DNA of 64,000 nucleotides from Homarus americanus (GCF_018991925.1 NW_024742338.1:4890769-4954768); one strand, 5' to 3'; numbered from the stretch's first letter, positions 24,610-37,090 are shown. Program-made: numbers and translations. Notes: generated from the sequence alone by a model not told the origin.

Positions 24610-24789
24610 GAGTGAATCTCAATGGAGAGACAGAGCTTATATACCCAGCAGCAGCCGCTATGAGTCATGTTGGGAAAACCCGAGAAGTCGCCGGTGAATA
24701 GTTTCGTTGCTAGGCAACGGCACGTTGGAATGTGATAGCAGGTGGTGGCGCCGCTACGCAGTTTGTAGGGGAGACGTCCACTACAATAT

Positions 24790-25320
24790 TGTATACAGTA
24801 CACACGTCTTCTTAACTTTCCGTGAAATAACATACTCTATATATAATATTTGGCAATTTATCGACTTGGTTTGATTGTTTTTTTTTCATGTCTTTCCTCA
24901 AACGTGCTATACACATTTTCTGAATTTTTCTCCTGATAAAATTTTACGTTCTCATCTCCTCCTGACTATACTCATACTCTATCCTCATGTATCTATTTGT
25001 CTCTCTTACTCCGACCGTGGATTGATATGTCTGCTAATATGTTGCTGAGTATTTCGCTTTGACTGATTTTCTGTCTGTCTTTGTTTCTATTTTGGGGATT
25101 GTGAAAACTTCGAATTGATTTTTCACCATTTCTGTACTTACCTGACTGTGTGCCTTCACTAAGACTGCTGAGATGCAAAGTTCATAACTGCCGGATATCA
25201 GTGTTTATGACACTTCTGTCGACATGGAGCTCAAGTTCTCTGTATGTGAGGTCTGGGCAGGCTACCTACACAGGTAAGTGAGTTCAGGAGCGTTAGGTTT
25301 CCTCCAGTGTTCTTGATAGT
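24790..25320. other. Unassigned DNA
   Basis: AT-rich, no feature recognised. Confidence 0.4.
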
Positions 25321-25321
25321 T

Positions 25322-25555
25322 TTGTCAAGAGCTATTTTGAACCAAGTACTGTTCCTGATTCCACAGCTTGGGCTGGTAGACCGTTCCACATTCTATCACC
25401 CTCTGTGTAAAAGAGTATCTCCTTTTCTTTGTTCTGCATAATAGCTTGGCTGGCTTGTAGTAGCGTTCCCTCGTGTTGGTGGTGTGTGACATCACAACGA
25501 AATGGTCCGGGTTCATGTTTTCCATCCCTTTCAAGATTTTATGTTTGAGTGAGAT
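25322..25555 (-). pseudogene. LINE 3' fragment (family B)
   Basis: The minus strand encodes LKGMENMNPDHFVVMSHTTN and a C-terminal VYQPKLWNQEQYL tail. Related to 5022-5156 and 11934-12190. Confidence 0.7.
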
Positions 25556-26262
25556 ATTTTATGCATTTATTCTATGTCTCCAAGTTGCAACCATGTTGTG
25601 TAATTTTGACATATGAAGCAATCCAGATACACAGCTTATATGTTTATACAGTACAGGGCCTTATACTTGTGTGATGAAGTCTGTGTACACATTTTTACTT
25701 TTACTTTACTTTATTTTTATTTTTGTGGGTAGTGTTACCAGTGTTCTGTTTAGGGGAGTCAAAAGTGCCAGAATGAGATCATTTGAGCTTGACACGCCTC
25801 AGGGAGGAGTGTTAAGTCCTATGCTCTTTAATATACTGATGCACAAGCTTATTGCTGACATTCCAGTTCAGCCAAAGGAGGCTGTAATATGCTATGCTGA
25901 TGATATCTGCATTATGACACAGACCAAGCTCAGGCTCCAAGCCTTGCTGGATGTATTTGATAAGAGGACTATGGAATGTGGTCTCATAATATCTGTTGAC
26001 AAGACGAGGGTCCTCAATCCTCGTCCTGCTCACCCTCTGCCTCTTGACTTTAACATTAACAGCATGTCCTTGGAACTATGTAGCTTTTATAAATATCTTG
26101 GAATTTGTGTGAATGATGCAAACTTTGTCGGCAACCTTTGTGCCAAACTAATGCAGCACATTAAACCCCTCAGAACCCTTGTTGGCAAGGGCTATGGAAT
26201 TAACATCACCTTTGCTCGTACTTTCTATCTTCACTTCATTCGTTCTGTAGTTGACTATGTAC

Positions 26263-27782
26263 TGCGCACATCATTGTCATTCCTAAAAACCCATTTTAAT
26301 TCATATTACGCTACATAATATTCAAATCCACCACGCTTGTACAATCTCCGGAGAGACGTGTTTTTCCCATCCGTTTTACACTCAGGATCACTCCCAGTAA
26401 GTCCCGCCTTCGAACACAGTTGTCACTACGTTTATTGCACTCTCTACTGGCAAACGCAACCTTGAATTAGTCTGTGTAAATCAACTTTAGTAATTCACCA
26501 GATCTTTGTCAACTGAGGGTCATCCTTGAATGAGTAACAGTTAAATTGTTTGTAATTTCTGTCATTGCGTGAGTAGCGATCGCTGGCAACTCAGGGGTAT
26601 ATAAACCAGTGCGAGGCGGGAGGAGTAGACCTCCCGTATCACCTTTCACCTTCGTTCTCAGGTATGTTTTGTGTTTATAACCATTCAGTTTGATTCAGTC
26701 TATTGTAGTGAATATCAGTGTTCATCAGTGTTCATACTTAACAGTGAAATTGTCATTCACCTAGTGTAAGAAGTAATATAACGTAAATATCTGACGTGGC
26801 GAGACTGAAGATTTGTTTGTGACCCACCATGCTTCCCCAAAAACAGACCTCCCGTATCACCTTTCACCTTCGTTCTCAGATCAAGGGTGGGCTTAATTGA
26901 AACCCACCGGTCGCTCCGAGCCGGTGGATACCCAGCAGTGGTCAATATAGGAGTGATGGCGCTGATTCGGCATGATTAATTGGCTCTACTCTACCTCGTG
27001 GGCCGAGGACCCCAGACCCACCTCGTGTCGGAGTGTAACCGACCACCACAGCAGTTGTTAGAGGCGCCAGTGCTATACCATGGGACAGGCCTTGGAGTTA
27101 TGGTCCACAGTGTGGTTGTATGTGTTTGTTGATAATTACCCCATGTTGGGTGGTGGACCCATGTCGGTGTTTGTATCAGTATTAGTGTATTGGGAGTAAG
27201 GACAAGGAACTGGTCCTGCGATGTAATGTAAGGTGACACCAGTTGTTGTGTGCACGGTAGGAGTGTAATGTCTGAATAATTGCTGTTGAGTAAATAGGAA
27301 AATAAGGAAACAAGTACATAAGAAATACAAAGTCTACAATAGGCCCAGGAGTTGAGCCTGGTAGTTATATGTTAATAACATCTATTTTCCCCTTTGATTT
27401 TATATTAATAAACTTGTTCTTTGAGAATTTTAGGAGTATTCATTTCTCCCACAGTAGTTACCTTTATTTCCGTCCAAGGGACCCTGATATCAGAATTACA
27501 CTACCCATGTGCCTAGACCATCGACATGCTACCAAGAAGAACTGAGGTTAGGTAGTACCAAAAAGGAACTGAAGTGAGTAGAAGGAACATTTGAAAGAAC
27601 TAAGACATGTTGTGGTTTCACCCTTCTTTCTCCTTATCGATCTGGTCAATGAAAAACCTAACCCAATGCCTAGTCCACTCTGCCCGCTACCTAACTAGTG
27701 GCATACTGTCCAGAGGGGGTCTGGTGGCAGCGACCCTTAGAAATTAAGATTAGATTTAAGTATTCCCCCTTAGGATTAGTGA
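26263..27782 (+). mobile_element. About 1.5-kb insertion with LTR-like features inside the I-like LINE
   Basis: It splits the RT from the post-RT domain (VVDYV before, TPVWQ after). Inside are a TATA-like GGGTATATAAACC (26594), a TTAATAAACTT poly(A)-like signal (27407) and GGTGGCAGCG (27725), which resembles an LTR primer-binding site. No protease or integrase is seen. Exact ends and target duplication could not be fixed, so it may be a truncated LTR element. Confidence 0.45.
26626..26880. repeat. 36-bp direct repeat, copies 219 bp apart
   Basis: AGACCTCCCGTATCACCTTT and CACCTTCGTTCTCAG occur at 26627 and 26846 without mismatch. The first is followed by GTATGT, a splice-donor-like sequence; the second by ATCAAG. 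Confidence 0.85.
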
Positions 27783-28543
27783 CCCCAGTCTGGCAGTATA
27801 ACTATCATGCTCTCCATCTTGTGACTATTCCGCCTAAACAACTCAACAGCCTTGAGGTAGTGCAAAATGAAGCCATGCCCATCATTCTAGGATGCCCCAA
27901 ATCAACCAGAATTGTAAACATGAGGAAAGAGCTCGGACTGCCCTCCCTATCTGAGAGGATAGCTCTACTTAATACCATGTTCAGTGTCAAAGATTTGAAG
28001 AACAATGGTCCTCAAACTACAGCTCAAACTGAGTTGATGTTCCATCTAAGTAATCCCGACTGTCTCGCTAACCTTCCACAAAAGACTCTCTTTGGGGCGT
28101 GGCTTCATAAGAGTGATGCAGATCTCTTGTAACTGAATGTCCCAATCACCTCAGACGAACCCATTAATGCCATTCCTCCTTGGCTGGATATATCAGTTCC
28201 TATTAGTTACACTCCTATTAGTAGTAAGCAAATGTTAAACACCGATGTGATGAGATGTGTCACACTGGAACCATTAACAGACACATAGAGAGTATTAAAT
28301 CAAGTGAATGTTATGCTTTTACTGATGGTTCTGTGCAGACAAACACGGGTAGAACAGGCTGTGCAATTGTAATATATAAAGAAAAAGAGATGATAGTGTC
28401 AAACAAGCAAAGGCTGAACACCTGGGCCAGCACAACACAAACTGAACTAACTGGAATCTACTTAGCTACAGACTACCTTAAAGAAAATGGAGGTGGGGTG
28501 ATATTCTTTGACTCTCAAAGTGCTTTGAAATCAATGAACAGCC

Positions 28544-28992
28544 TGTGGGGTTCAGGATGTTTGGTGTTCACTCAGGATGGGTTGGAGAAAGGAAACTCAC
28601 AATGTGCTCTCTGTATACATGTTGTATTGGATGTACAATGCAGCTTGGTGCTGGGATGGCAGCATGGTTACAAGCGTGATGTAGAGAGAGCTGGTTGGTG
28701 AGGATGCTCAGAGGACAGCTTGTGGGTCGCCATGCTCGCCGGCGGGAGCGAGGACCGCCAGACAGGCGGAGGAGGAGGAGGTGTCGCTGGCTGGTTGGTG
28801 TGGGTAGAAAGAGGGCAGGTCACCACGAGGTCAGGTCTTCAATAGCGGGGGGTAGGCGTGGCTTAGTAGTTGACCCCCGCTCCGTGATGTACGGCGGCGC
28901 TGGTTGACCCAGACCACGAGGCATACACTGGGGAATTGGTGGGGTCAGCTACTCAGCGACAAACAGCGTTTGTATGGGAGAAATCCACTACA
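28544..28992 (+). repeat. 5' LTR of the TRIM-like element
   Basis: 449 bp with TG...CA ends. Contains GGGTCGCCATGCTCGCCGGC, a GGAGGAGGAGG run and TTGACCCAGACCACGAGGC. Confidence 0.85.
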
Positions 28993-30038
28993 ATACTCCC
29001 CCTTCCCTCCAGGCGGTGTAGGAGACTTGTTGTCTGCAGGGTTGCTTAGCACATGTGAGGCAGAACGTGCGGTGCATGCCTCATGTGAGACAACGGCGAT
29101 GGCGTGGATGAGCCGGTCGCTGGATACAACTGTCTATATACACACTATCTGTGGGAGAAGAGAGGGAGAAAAAGGGTGTGTGGAGGCGATGAATGATGTG
29201 CTTCCCTCACGGCAGGTACAGAGTCGTCAGATGCGCCTGCTGGGGTGTGTGGGCCTGGGTCAGGAGCAGGGGCTGCGTCAGCAGAAGCGGATGAGGGCTC
29301 GTGACAGCAGCTGGGTCCACGACAGCAGCAGGGTGCAGGACATTAGCAGGGAGTACCTGAGGGAGAAAAGAGGGGTGTGTGGGTCCGCACTCAGGAACAG
29401 AGGCCGCGTCAGGGGCGGCAGGGGTTACTGCTGGGCCGGGGTCGGCGTCTGAGGCAGGACGGGTGTGCTGGGGTCGGTAGGACGTGGTGCTTGGGGCAGG
29501 AAGAGGAGCTGGTGTCTGCTTAGAGTAGCAGAGCTGCTCTAGGGTGTCTAACCTGCAGTGTAGAAACAGTAGTTGTAGAGCCGATGAGAGCTGCTTCTGT
29601 GTGGATAAGCCAGTCTTCCATGTTTCTTGAAGACTTGGAGCATGATCAGTTTCTCCTCCATCCTGTGTGAGTGCGAATCTCCGGAGGTCACCATTTGTGG
29701 GGTTCAGGATGTTTGGTGTTCACTCAGGATGGGTTGGAGAAAGGAAACTCACAATGTGCTCTCTATATACATGTTGTATTGGATGTACAATGCAGCTTGG
29801 TGCTGGGATGGCAGCATGGTTACAAGCGTGATGTAGAGAGAGCTGGTTGGTGAGGATGCTCAGAGGACAGCTTGTGGGTCGCCATGCTCGCCGGCGGGAG
29901 CGAGGACCGCCAGACAGGCGGAGGAGGAGGAGGTGTTGCTGGCTGGTTGGTGTGGGTAGAAAGAGGGCAGGTCACCACGAGGTCAGGTCTTAAATAGCGG
30001 GGGGTAGGCGTGGCTTAATAGTTGATCTCTGACCCAGC

Positions 30039-30959
30039 TTGGAGAAGGTCGTACCCGAAGGTGCTCCCGTTAGAGACCAAGGAAAATGGCCGCTCTGGAT
30101 CATTGTGTCGTCGCGGAAAGACGACCTCCTTGCCACTCTGTTAAGGCAGCTGGGGCAGTTGAGGAGTGAGGTTGACACTCTAAAGGGGGAAAATGAAGCC
30201 CTCAGGACGGAACTCCTTCAGGAAGGTGTCCTGCCTAGCAGGACACCTGCGAAGGAGGAGCAGGCGTGGAGAGTGGTTGTCTCCAAGGGGACTAGGGTCA
30301 GGCTCAGGAAAGCTGACCAGGGTGTGGAGTGTAGTAACCCTTACCAGGTGCTGCAGGAAGCTGGCGAGGAAGAGAAGAGGCAGGACGGTATGGATCAAGG
30401 AGAGGAAAGGGCAGTTGTACAAACCCTGCCCACAGGTAAGGTCGTGGTAGTTGGGGACAGCCAGGTGAGGTTTGTAGATAGGGCTTTTTGTGCGAGAGAT
30501 GGGAAACGTAGGACTAGGGTGTGTTTTCCTGGGGCTGGGATAGGTCATGTAGCCGAGAGGTTAGACAGGGTTTTGTCAGGGGAGGGTACCAATCCAGTAG
30601 TGTGTCTTAGTGTGGGAGGAAACGATATAGGTAAGGTTAGGAGTGAGGAACTTTTCAAGAGGTATAGGGAGGCGCTGGGGAAGATTAGAGATAGGGGAGG
30701 GATCCCGATAATATGTGGTGTCTTGCCTAGAAGAGGGGTTGGTCGTGAATGGCTGTCCAGGGCAATTGCTATAAATTGCCGACTGGAAAAACATTGTGCA
30801 AACAATGGTTGGGCATTCATTGATAACTGGCAACGATTCTATGGCAACGACTACCTGTACAGTCGCGACGGAGTACACTTGTCTCGTGAGGGGGTAAAGA
30901 CGTTGTCTGCATCCCTGGAGCGTGAAATTGTCACTCCGAAGGGGGGGTTTCGCCAGTAG
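30039..30959 (+). CDS. LINE ORF1, coiled coil plus SGNH hydrolase (esterase) domain
   Basis: About 306 residues, open from the 5' truncation with no convincing ATG. Residues 29-62 form a leucine-heptad coiled coil (LLATLLRQLGQL...LKGENEALRTELL). The C-terminal part has the SGNH blocks: GDSQ (139-142, nucleophile Ser), GGND (193-196) and DGVHLS (277-282, Asp and His). CR1-clade elements with esterase-type ORF1 proteins are known; the protein is thought to act in the ribonucleoprotein particle, possibly on membranes or lipids. It ends at TAG 30957-30959, and the ORF2 frame is open across this stop. Confidence 0.82.
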   Translation: MEKVVPEGAPVRDQGKWPLWIIVSSRKDDLLATLLRQLGQLRSEVDTLKGENEALRTELLQEGVLPSRTPAKEEQAWRVVVSKGTRVRLRKADQGVECSNPYQVLQEAGEEEKRQDGMDQGEERAVVQTLPTGKVVVVGDSQVRFVDRAFCARDGKRRTRVCFPGAGIGHVAERLDRVLSGEGTNPVVCLSVGGNDIGKVRSEELFKRYREALGKIRDRGGIPIICGVLPRRGVGREWLSRAIAINCRLEKHCANNGWAFIDNWQRFYGNDYLYSRDGVHLSREGVKTLSASLEREIVTPKGGFRQ

Positions 30960-31057
30960 AGAGAGGTCGGGGAAAGTGGGAGTCAAAAAACAAGCAGGTC
31001 CTGGGAAGTAAAATTAGTTGCTCAGGACAAGGGGTAAAACAGGACCAGGGAAGGGTA

Positions 31058-33862
31058 GGTTTAAATGTATACTATACAAACAGTAGGAGCGTTAGAAATA
31101 AAATAGACTTGCTGAGAGCGGTTGTATGTACCGAGAATGTAGACGTCATAGCAATCACCGAAACTTGGATGAATCTGGCGAGCAAAATTTTTTTATCAGA
31201 GTACCACATAGAAGGGTACAACCTTTTTCACAAGGACAGGGAAGGTAGGAAGGGGGGAGGGGTCGCACTCTTCGTCAAGGATACATTAAAATGTTGTATT
31301 AATAATTCAATAAAGGGTGAAATAGGAACCGAATCTGTGTGGGTAGAAATCACGGAAGGAAGAGAAAAACTAATTATGGGAGTGATTTACAGGCCCCCAA
31401 GTCTTGGCAAAGAAGCAGCTCAGCCCATATGGCAGGAAATGAGTAGGGCAGCAAAATATAACAACCTATGCATTATGGGGGATTTCAACTTCAGAAATAT
31501 TGACTGGGACAACATTGTAGGCGACTATGAATCTGAAGACTTCCTAGACGCAGTACAGGACAATTTTTTGAAACAACTAATTACAGAACCTACTAGAGGT
31601 GACAATATATTAGACCTAGTATTAACAAATAAAGAAAATATTATCAGAGATATCACAGTAGGGGAAGAACTAGGTAACAGTGATCACAGAGAAATCAGGT
31701 TCACCCTAAATTGGGAAACGAAAAACAATGACAATATGGTCAGAGTCCCAAACTTTCAGTTGGCGGATTATCAGGGGTTAAGAAGGTACCTAGGTGAGGT
31801 CACCTGGGAACAGTCACGTCAGTTCCCAGTAGGAAGGGGTGAGGTCATAGATGACACAACAATTGATCATGACTATAATATATTCACTAGTATACTACAT
31901 AAAGCACAAGAACAAAATATACCATACAGAAAAATTAGGTCAAATAAGAATGAGTCAAGGTGGATGACCAGAAAACTTAAACATGACATAGGAATAAAGA
32001 AAGGAATATATAAGATATTAAAGGGAGGGGAGGAGCAGCTCAGAAACAGGTATAATGAACTATCTAGGAATGTTCAGAAAAATGTAAGGAAAGCAAAGAG
32101 AGACTATGAAATCAAAATAGCAAGAGAATCCAAGGCGAATCCCAAGGGATTTTTCCAGGTATATAGGACAAAGGTCAAGGACGAAGTTGGGCCTTTAAAG
32201 TCAGGGAGGGGAGAAGTGATAAATGGCAGTGAAGAAATAAGCAAAGCATTGAACAGCTACTTCTTATCAGTTTTCACAGAAGAAATTTGAGATGAAATTC
32301 CAGAGGTGGAACTGATATTTAAGGGAAAGGAAGAAGAGAAATTAAAGAATATCACTATCAGAAAAGAGGATGTTCTTAAGAAGATAAATAAACTAAAGAA
32401 AACAAAATCCCCAGGACCGGATGAAATTTTCCCTTCAGTCTTGAAAGAGTGTAGGGAACAGAATAGCGGACCCCTCGTAAACTTATATACAAAATCATTA
32501 GACACTGGAGTTGTGCCTGACTTGTGGAAACAGGCAAATGTAGTACCCATATTCAAAAAGGGAGACAGAGCATCAGCGTCAAATTACCGGCCGATCGGTT
32601 TGACGTCAGTAGTGGGTAAATTTCTTGAATCAATTATAGCAGATAGCATCCGATCGCATCTAGAGAAAAGCAAATTAATCTTCGACTCTCAACATGGGTT
32701 TACAAAGGGAAAATCTTGTCTAACAAATCTGCTAACGTTTTTTAGGAAAGTCTTCGAGGTAGTAGATAATGACGAAAATTACGATGTTATTTACTTAGAC
32801 TTTAGCAAAGCATTTGACAGAGTACCGCATCAGAGGCTTCTGAGAAAAATTAAAGCTCATGGTATCGAGGGGAAAGTTTTAAATTGGATAAAATCATGGC
32901 TCACCGATAGAACGCAGAGGGTCAGCGTAGATGGTGTGAAATCTGAGTGGGGCTGTGTAACCAGTGGGGTTCCCCAGGGGTCAGTACTAGGCCCACTCTT
33001 GTTCATAATCTACATAAACGATCTAGATACTGGGATCAGCAGTGACATAAGCAAGTTTGCGGATGACACCAAAATAGGGCGGCAAATTAATTCAGGGCAG
33101 GATGCAAATGCATTACAGGAGGACCTAAATAAACTGCAGGGGTCGTCTGAAAAATGGCAAATGAAATTCAACACCAGCAAGTGCAGCATACTTAATATTG
33201 GAAGAACAAATACTTATAATGTATACAGCCTTAACAACATCAACCTAGAGAAGTCGACTTGTGAAAGAGACCTAGGGGTACTTGTAAGCCCGGACCTACG
33301 GCCTAGAAAACAGTGCGTTAATGTTCGAAATAAGGCAAACAGAGTATTGGGTTTTATATCTAGAAGTGTAAGTAACAAGAGTGCAGAGGTCTTATTGCAA
33401 CTATATCTTGCGCTAGTGAGGCCGCACCTCGATTATGCGGTTCAGTTCTGGTGCCCCTATTATAGAATGGATATAAATTCACTGGAGTCGGTGCAGCGAA
33501 GAATGACAAAAATGATTCCGGGACTTAGAAACCTTCCATATCAGGATAGGTTAAAGAAACTTAACTTGCATTCCCTAGAAAGACGAAGAGTGCGGGGAAA
33601 TATGATAGAAGTATTTAAGTGGGTGAAAGGAATCAAGAAAGGGGATATAGATAAAGTTCTTATAATATCCGAGCAGGATAGGACTCGGAGCAACGGATTC
33701 AAGTTGGATAAGTTTAGGTTTAGGAGGGAGATAGGAAGAAACTGGTTCACAAATAGGGTGGTGGACGAGTGGAACAAGCTTAGGAACTTTGTAGTAAGTG
33801 CGGGAACTCTAGAAAGTTTCAAAAGGAGGCTAGATAGATTCATGGATGATGGAGAGTGGTAG
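31058..33862 (+). pseudogene. LINE ORF2, endonuclease-reverse transcriptase with one in-frame stop
   Basis: The endonuclease has NVYYTNSRSVRNK, AITETWM, GVIYRPPS, IMGDFNFRNIDWD and NSDHREI, that is, the Asn, Glu, Asp and SDH catalytic motifs. After TGA at 32288-32290 the same frame continues with the RT: KTKSPGPDEIFP, PIFKKGDRASASNYRPIGLT, YLDFSKAFDRVPHQ, SGVPQGSVLGPLLFIIYIND and KFADDTKI (catalytic Asp pair). A C-terminal RRMTKMIPGLRNLPYQDRL domain ends at TAG 33862. One nonsense codon separates it from an intact protein. No clear ATG; translation may depend on the overlap with ORF1. Confidence 0.88.
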
Positions 33863-34686
33863 TAGCTCTCGACAGGAGCTGCCATGCACAGGCCAACCGG
33901 CCTATTGCAGACTCCTTATTTTCTTATGTTCTTATGTTCTTATGTATGGCGGCGCTGGTTGACCCAGACCACGAGGCATACACTGGGGAATTGGTGGGGT
34001 TGGCTACTCAGCGACAAACAGCGTTTGTAGGGGAGAAATCCACTACAAGCCCGTCAGGTTCTATGTCTAAAGTTGTATGTGATATTAAAAGAAATGTGAT
34101 GGCTGCCAATGAGGACAACTCTCGTATCGAATTTGTGTGGATTCCATCCCATGTTGGAATTAGGTATCATGACCGTGCTGATAGACTGGTCAATGAGACA
34201 TGTAAGAAAGAAAATTTTGACCGTGACCTTGGCCTGTCCAATTCTGTACTTAAAAACATTCAAGTCAGAATCATGAACTCTGATCTAGAAGAACTGAGAT
34301 TTGCAGAGAGACCTGGCAGTTGTAACATTAGTAAATATGACAAATTTTGTGACGAGAGGTACCGGTATGGCCAGCATAAGGAAAGAACCAAACATTGTGA
34401 TGTAGACGTGGCCAGAATTAGGCTAGGATACAGACACATCTGGCAAGTTAGTAACGCTGCACCCATACCGGAACACTCAGCATGTAAACTTTGTGATAAA
34501 CCTTTAAAGCATACACTTGAACACTATATTATTGAATGTGACACTATCAAAGACTTCAGGCCACCTGGCTTATTGTATCATGAACTTTGTAATTACTACA
34601 TTGAATCAGGGGTGCTTGGGGACATTCTTGCTGTTTATCCCAAATTTGCTAGCCCACATGACTCGGACCTATATATACACTGCTAA

Positions 34687-34861
34687 TGAATATGATGCAT
34701 TTATTTGTGTACGAACCTCTGTCCTGCATGGCAGTGAAAAGTGACGTTACCCACATGAATCTGACCTATATATATATACTGTCAATGAATATGATGTATT
34801 TCTTTGTGTACGAACCTCTGTCCTGCATGGCAGTGAACAGTGACATCACCCACATGAATCT
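34687..34861 (+). repeat. 3' UTR tandem units of the I-like LINE
   Basis: ATGAATATGATG...ACGAACCTCTGTCCTGCATG occurs from 34686 and again from 34786. A third, more diverged unit lies at 35577-35640, beyond the (TA)n/foldback block. Confidence 0.85.
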
Positions 34862-35575
<714 letters not shown>

Positions 35576-35837
35576 TTAATGAATATGATGTATTTTTTGT
35601 GTATGAACCTCTGTCCAGCGTGGCAGTGAGAAGTGATACCACCCTCAGTGTCAAGACCTGACTGAATTACTCAGAATAGGCAAACTGTACTCCAAGCTTT
35701 GTCAATAAATTTGTTAAACTAATTAAAGTGTTTACCTGCAGGATTCTGTCTCCTGAGCAAATGTGTTTGTAATCATTGGTTTATGTTATATTAGGTTAGC
35801 ATTAGGCTGGTTAGGTTTGCATCAGGGTAATCACTTT

Positions 35838-37090
35838 TTTCCTTTTATCTTCTTCACCATTGATCGACTAGTTAGCCGCCTGGGAGGTCGGTCACGTCTC
35901 TGTTACGCATTGTTCACAAGTAGTGGGCATGCACTGGCTCCTGAATGTATCTGAATCGGCTCCATTACTGATCAAGTCTGGTCTTGAAACAGCTCACACT
36001 CGGTGCCGTCACAACACTTTCTGGCAGGCTGGTCCTAGAGTTCACAATTCTCACCCCGATAAAGTTTTCCCTCAGTTTTCTGGACTTGCGGCTTCTTAAA
36101 CTTTGAGCTGTGACCACCCTTGGGGCAAGCGTCCGCCAGCTCCAGGTAAGGACACTCGACTTAGTAGCACCGCTTTAGATGTTTATACACCTCAATTAGA
36201 TCTCTCCTTGCCCGTCTGTAGTATAAGCTAGGCAGTTGCAGGCACTTAAACCTCTCTGGGTAGCTGAGGTGCCGAAGTGCAGGCACCAGTTTGGTGACCC
36301 TCCTTTTAGACTTTTTCAATCAACTGCCAGTCTCTAGCATATCTCTGGGACCGGACAGGGTGACAATACTCCAGGCGAGGAAGCACCTCACTCCTAAAGA
36401 TCGTTATGAGGGACCGTCTAGATATCTGAACGACCTTTTTATAAGACCTAATAATTTAGTTGCTTGGTTCACCTTCTTCTCACAATGGCCCGAGAACTTA
36501 AGTTCATTGTCAGCATAAACACATCGGTCCTTTTCGCATTCAGTCTCAATTAATGCAGTTTCTTGGTCCCGTTGGAACATATGATACACTTCCTTTCCGT
36601 TGGTACGTCTCAGGTGCATCCTCTTACACTTCGTGACACTGAATCTTAGCAGCCATTTCTTCGACCATTCTTGAAGATCACAGAGATCTTTCTGCAGCTC
36701 TTCACAGTCTGCTTGGTTCTTAATTTCCCTAAATAGCTTAGCATCGTCCGCAAACACTTGTAAGGGGTGTACAGCTTCTGGTATGTCATTTATGAAGCAA
36801 ACAAACAATAGTGAGCCCAATACACGCTTGTCACGGGCACAACTGACGATTTCGTGCCATTAATCACTACACACTGCACGCTTACGAGCATAGAGATAGT
36901 CTCTGATCCACGCTTGGACACTTCCCCGAATCCCGTACCCTTTCAGTTTAATTTTTAGCCTTTCATGGGGTACATTGTCGAAAGCCTTGGCGAAATCTAG
37001 GTATATTTTGTCGATATTGCTATCCTGTTCCAGAATTCGGGCCCAAACATCCAGTACCTTGAATAATTGTGTGAAGCAGGAGCGTCCCAC
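35838..37090 (-). pseudogene. Family A LINE fragment, RT to 3' end
   Basis: The minus strand reads RSCFTQLFKVLDVWARIL, YLDFAKAFDNVPHERLKIKL, VFADDAKLFREIKNQADCEE and LKFSGHCEKKVNQATKLLGL with breaks. The 3' end is at 35838. Confidence 0.85.

Larger units (their letters stand above)
22066..24785 (+). mobile_element. Solo LTR interrupted by a LINE, 4-bp target duplication ATAT
   Basis: The LTR reads from TGTAGGGGTATCGAG to GAGACGTCCACTACA and is flanked by ATAT on both sides (22062-22065, 24786-24789). It shares GGGTCGCCATGCTCGC, GGGAGCGAGGACCGCCAG and the TCCACTACA end with the LTRs at 28544 and 58863. The central part, 22522-24609, is a later LINE insertion. Confidence 0.78.
30026..33944 (+). 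mobile_element. Nearly full-length CR1-type LINE with SGNH-esterase ORF1
   Basis: ORF1 (30039-30959) and ORF2 (about 31058-33862) lie in order and are followed by a short 3' UTR and a TTCTTATG octamer tail (about 33921-33944), as in CR1/L2 elements. Instead of a target duplication, the LTR target lost about 16 bp. ORF2 has a single in-frame stop, so this is a recent copy. Confidence 0.88.
28544..34047 (+). mobile_element. TRIM-like LTR element (two LTRs, non-coding 703-bp core), TSD AGCC
   Basis: 5' LTR 28544-28992 (449 bp) and 3' LTR 29696-34047 (interrupted by a LINE at 30026-33944) both run from TGTGGGGTTCAGG to ATCCACTACA. AGCC flanks the element on both sides (28540-28543, 34048-34051). 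The LTRs are nearly identical, so the insertion is young. The core 28993-29695 has no gag, protease, RT or integrase motifs. The 182-codon frame spanning the LTR end and core has no known domain, and no clear primer-binding site is seen. It is best called a terminal-repeat retrotransposon in miniature that depends on another element. Confidence 0.85.
29696..34047 (+). repeat. 3' LTR of the TRIM-like element, split by a CR1 LINE
   Basis: 29696-30025 and 33945-34047 together match the 5' LTR except for about 16 bp (CCCCCGCTCCGTGATG) missing at the LINE insertion point. Confidence 0.85.

Noticed and set aside
28904..29452. 182-codon frame across the TRIM LTR and core as a gene
   Set aside because: No known domain, no splice or start evidence, and it crosses the LTR boundary; treated as chance in GC-richer DNA.
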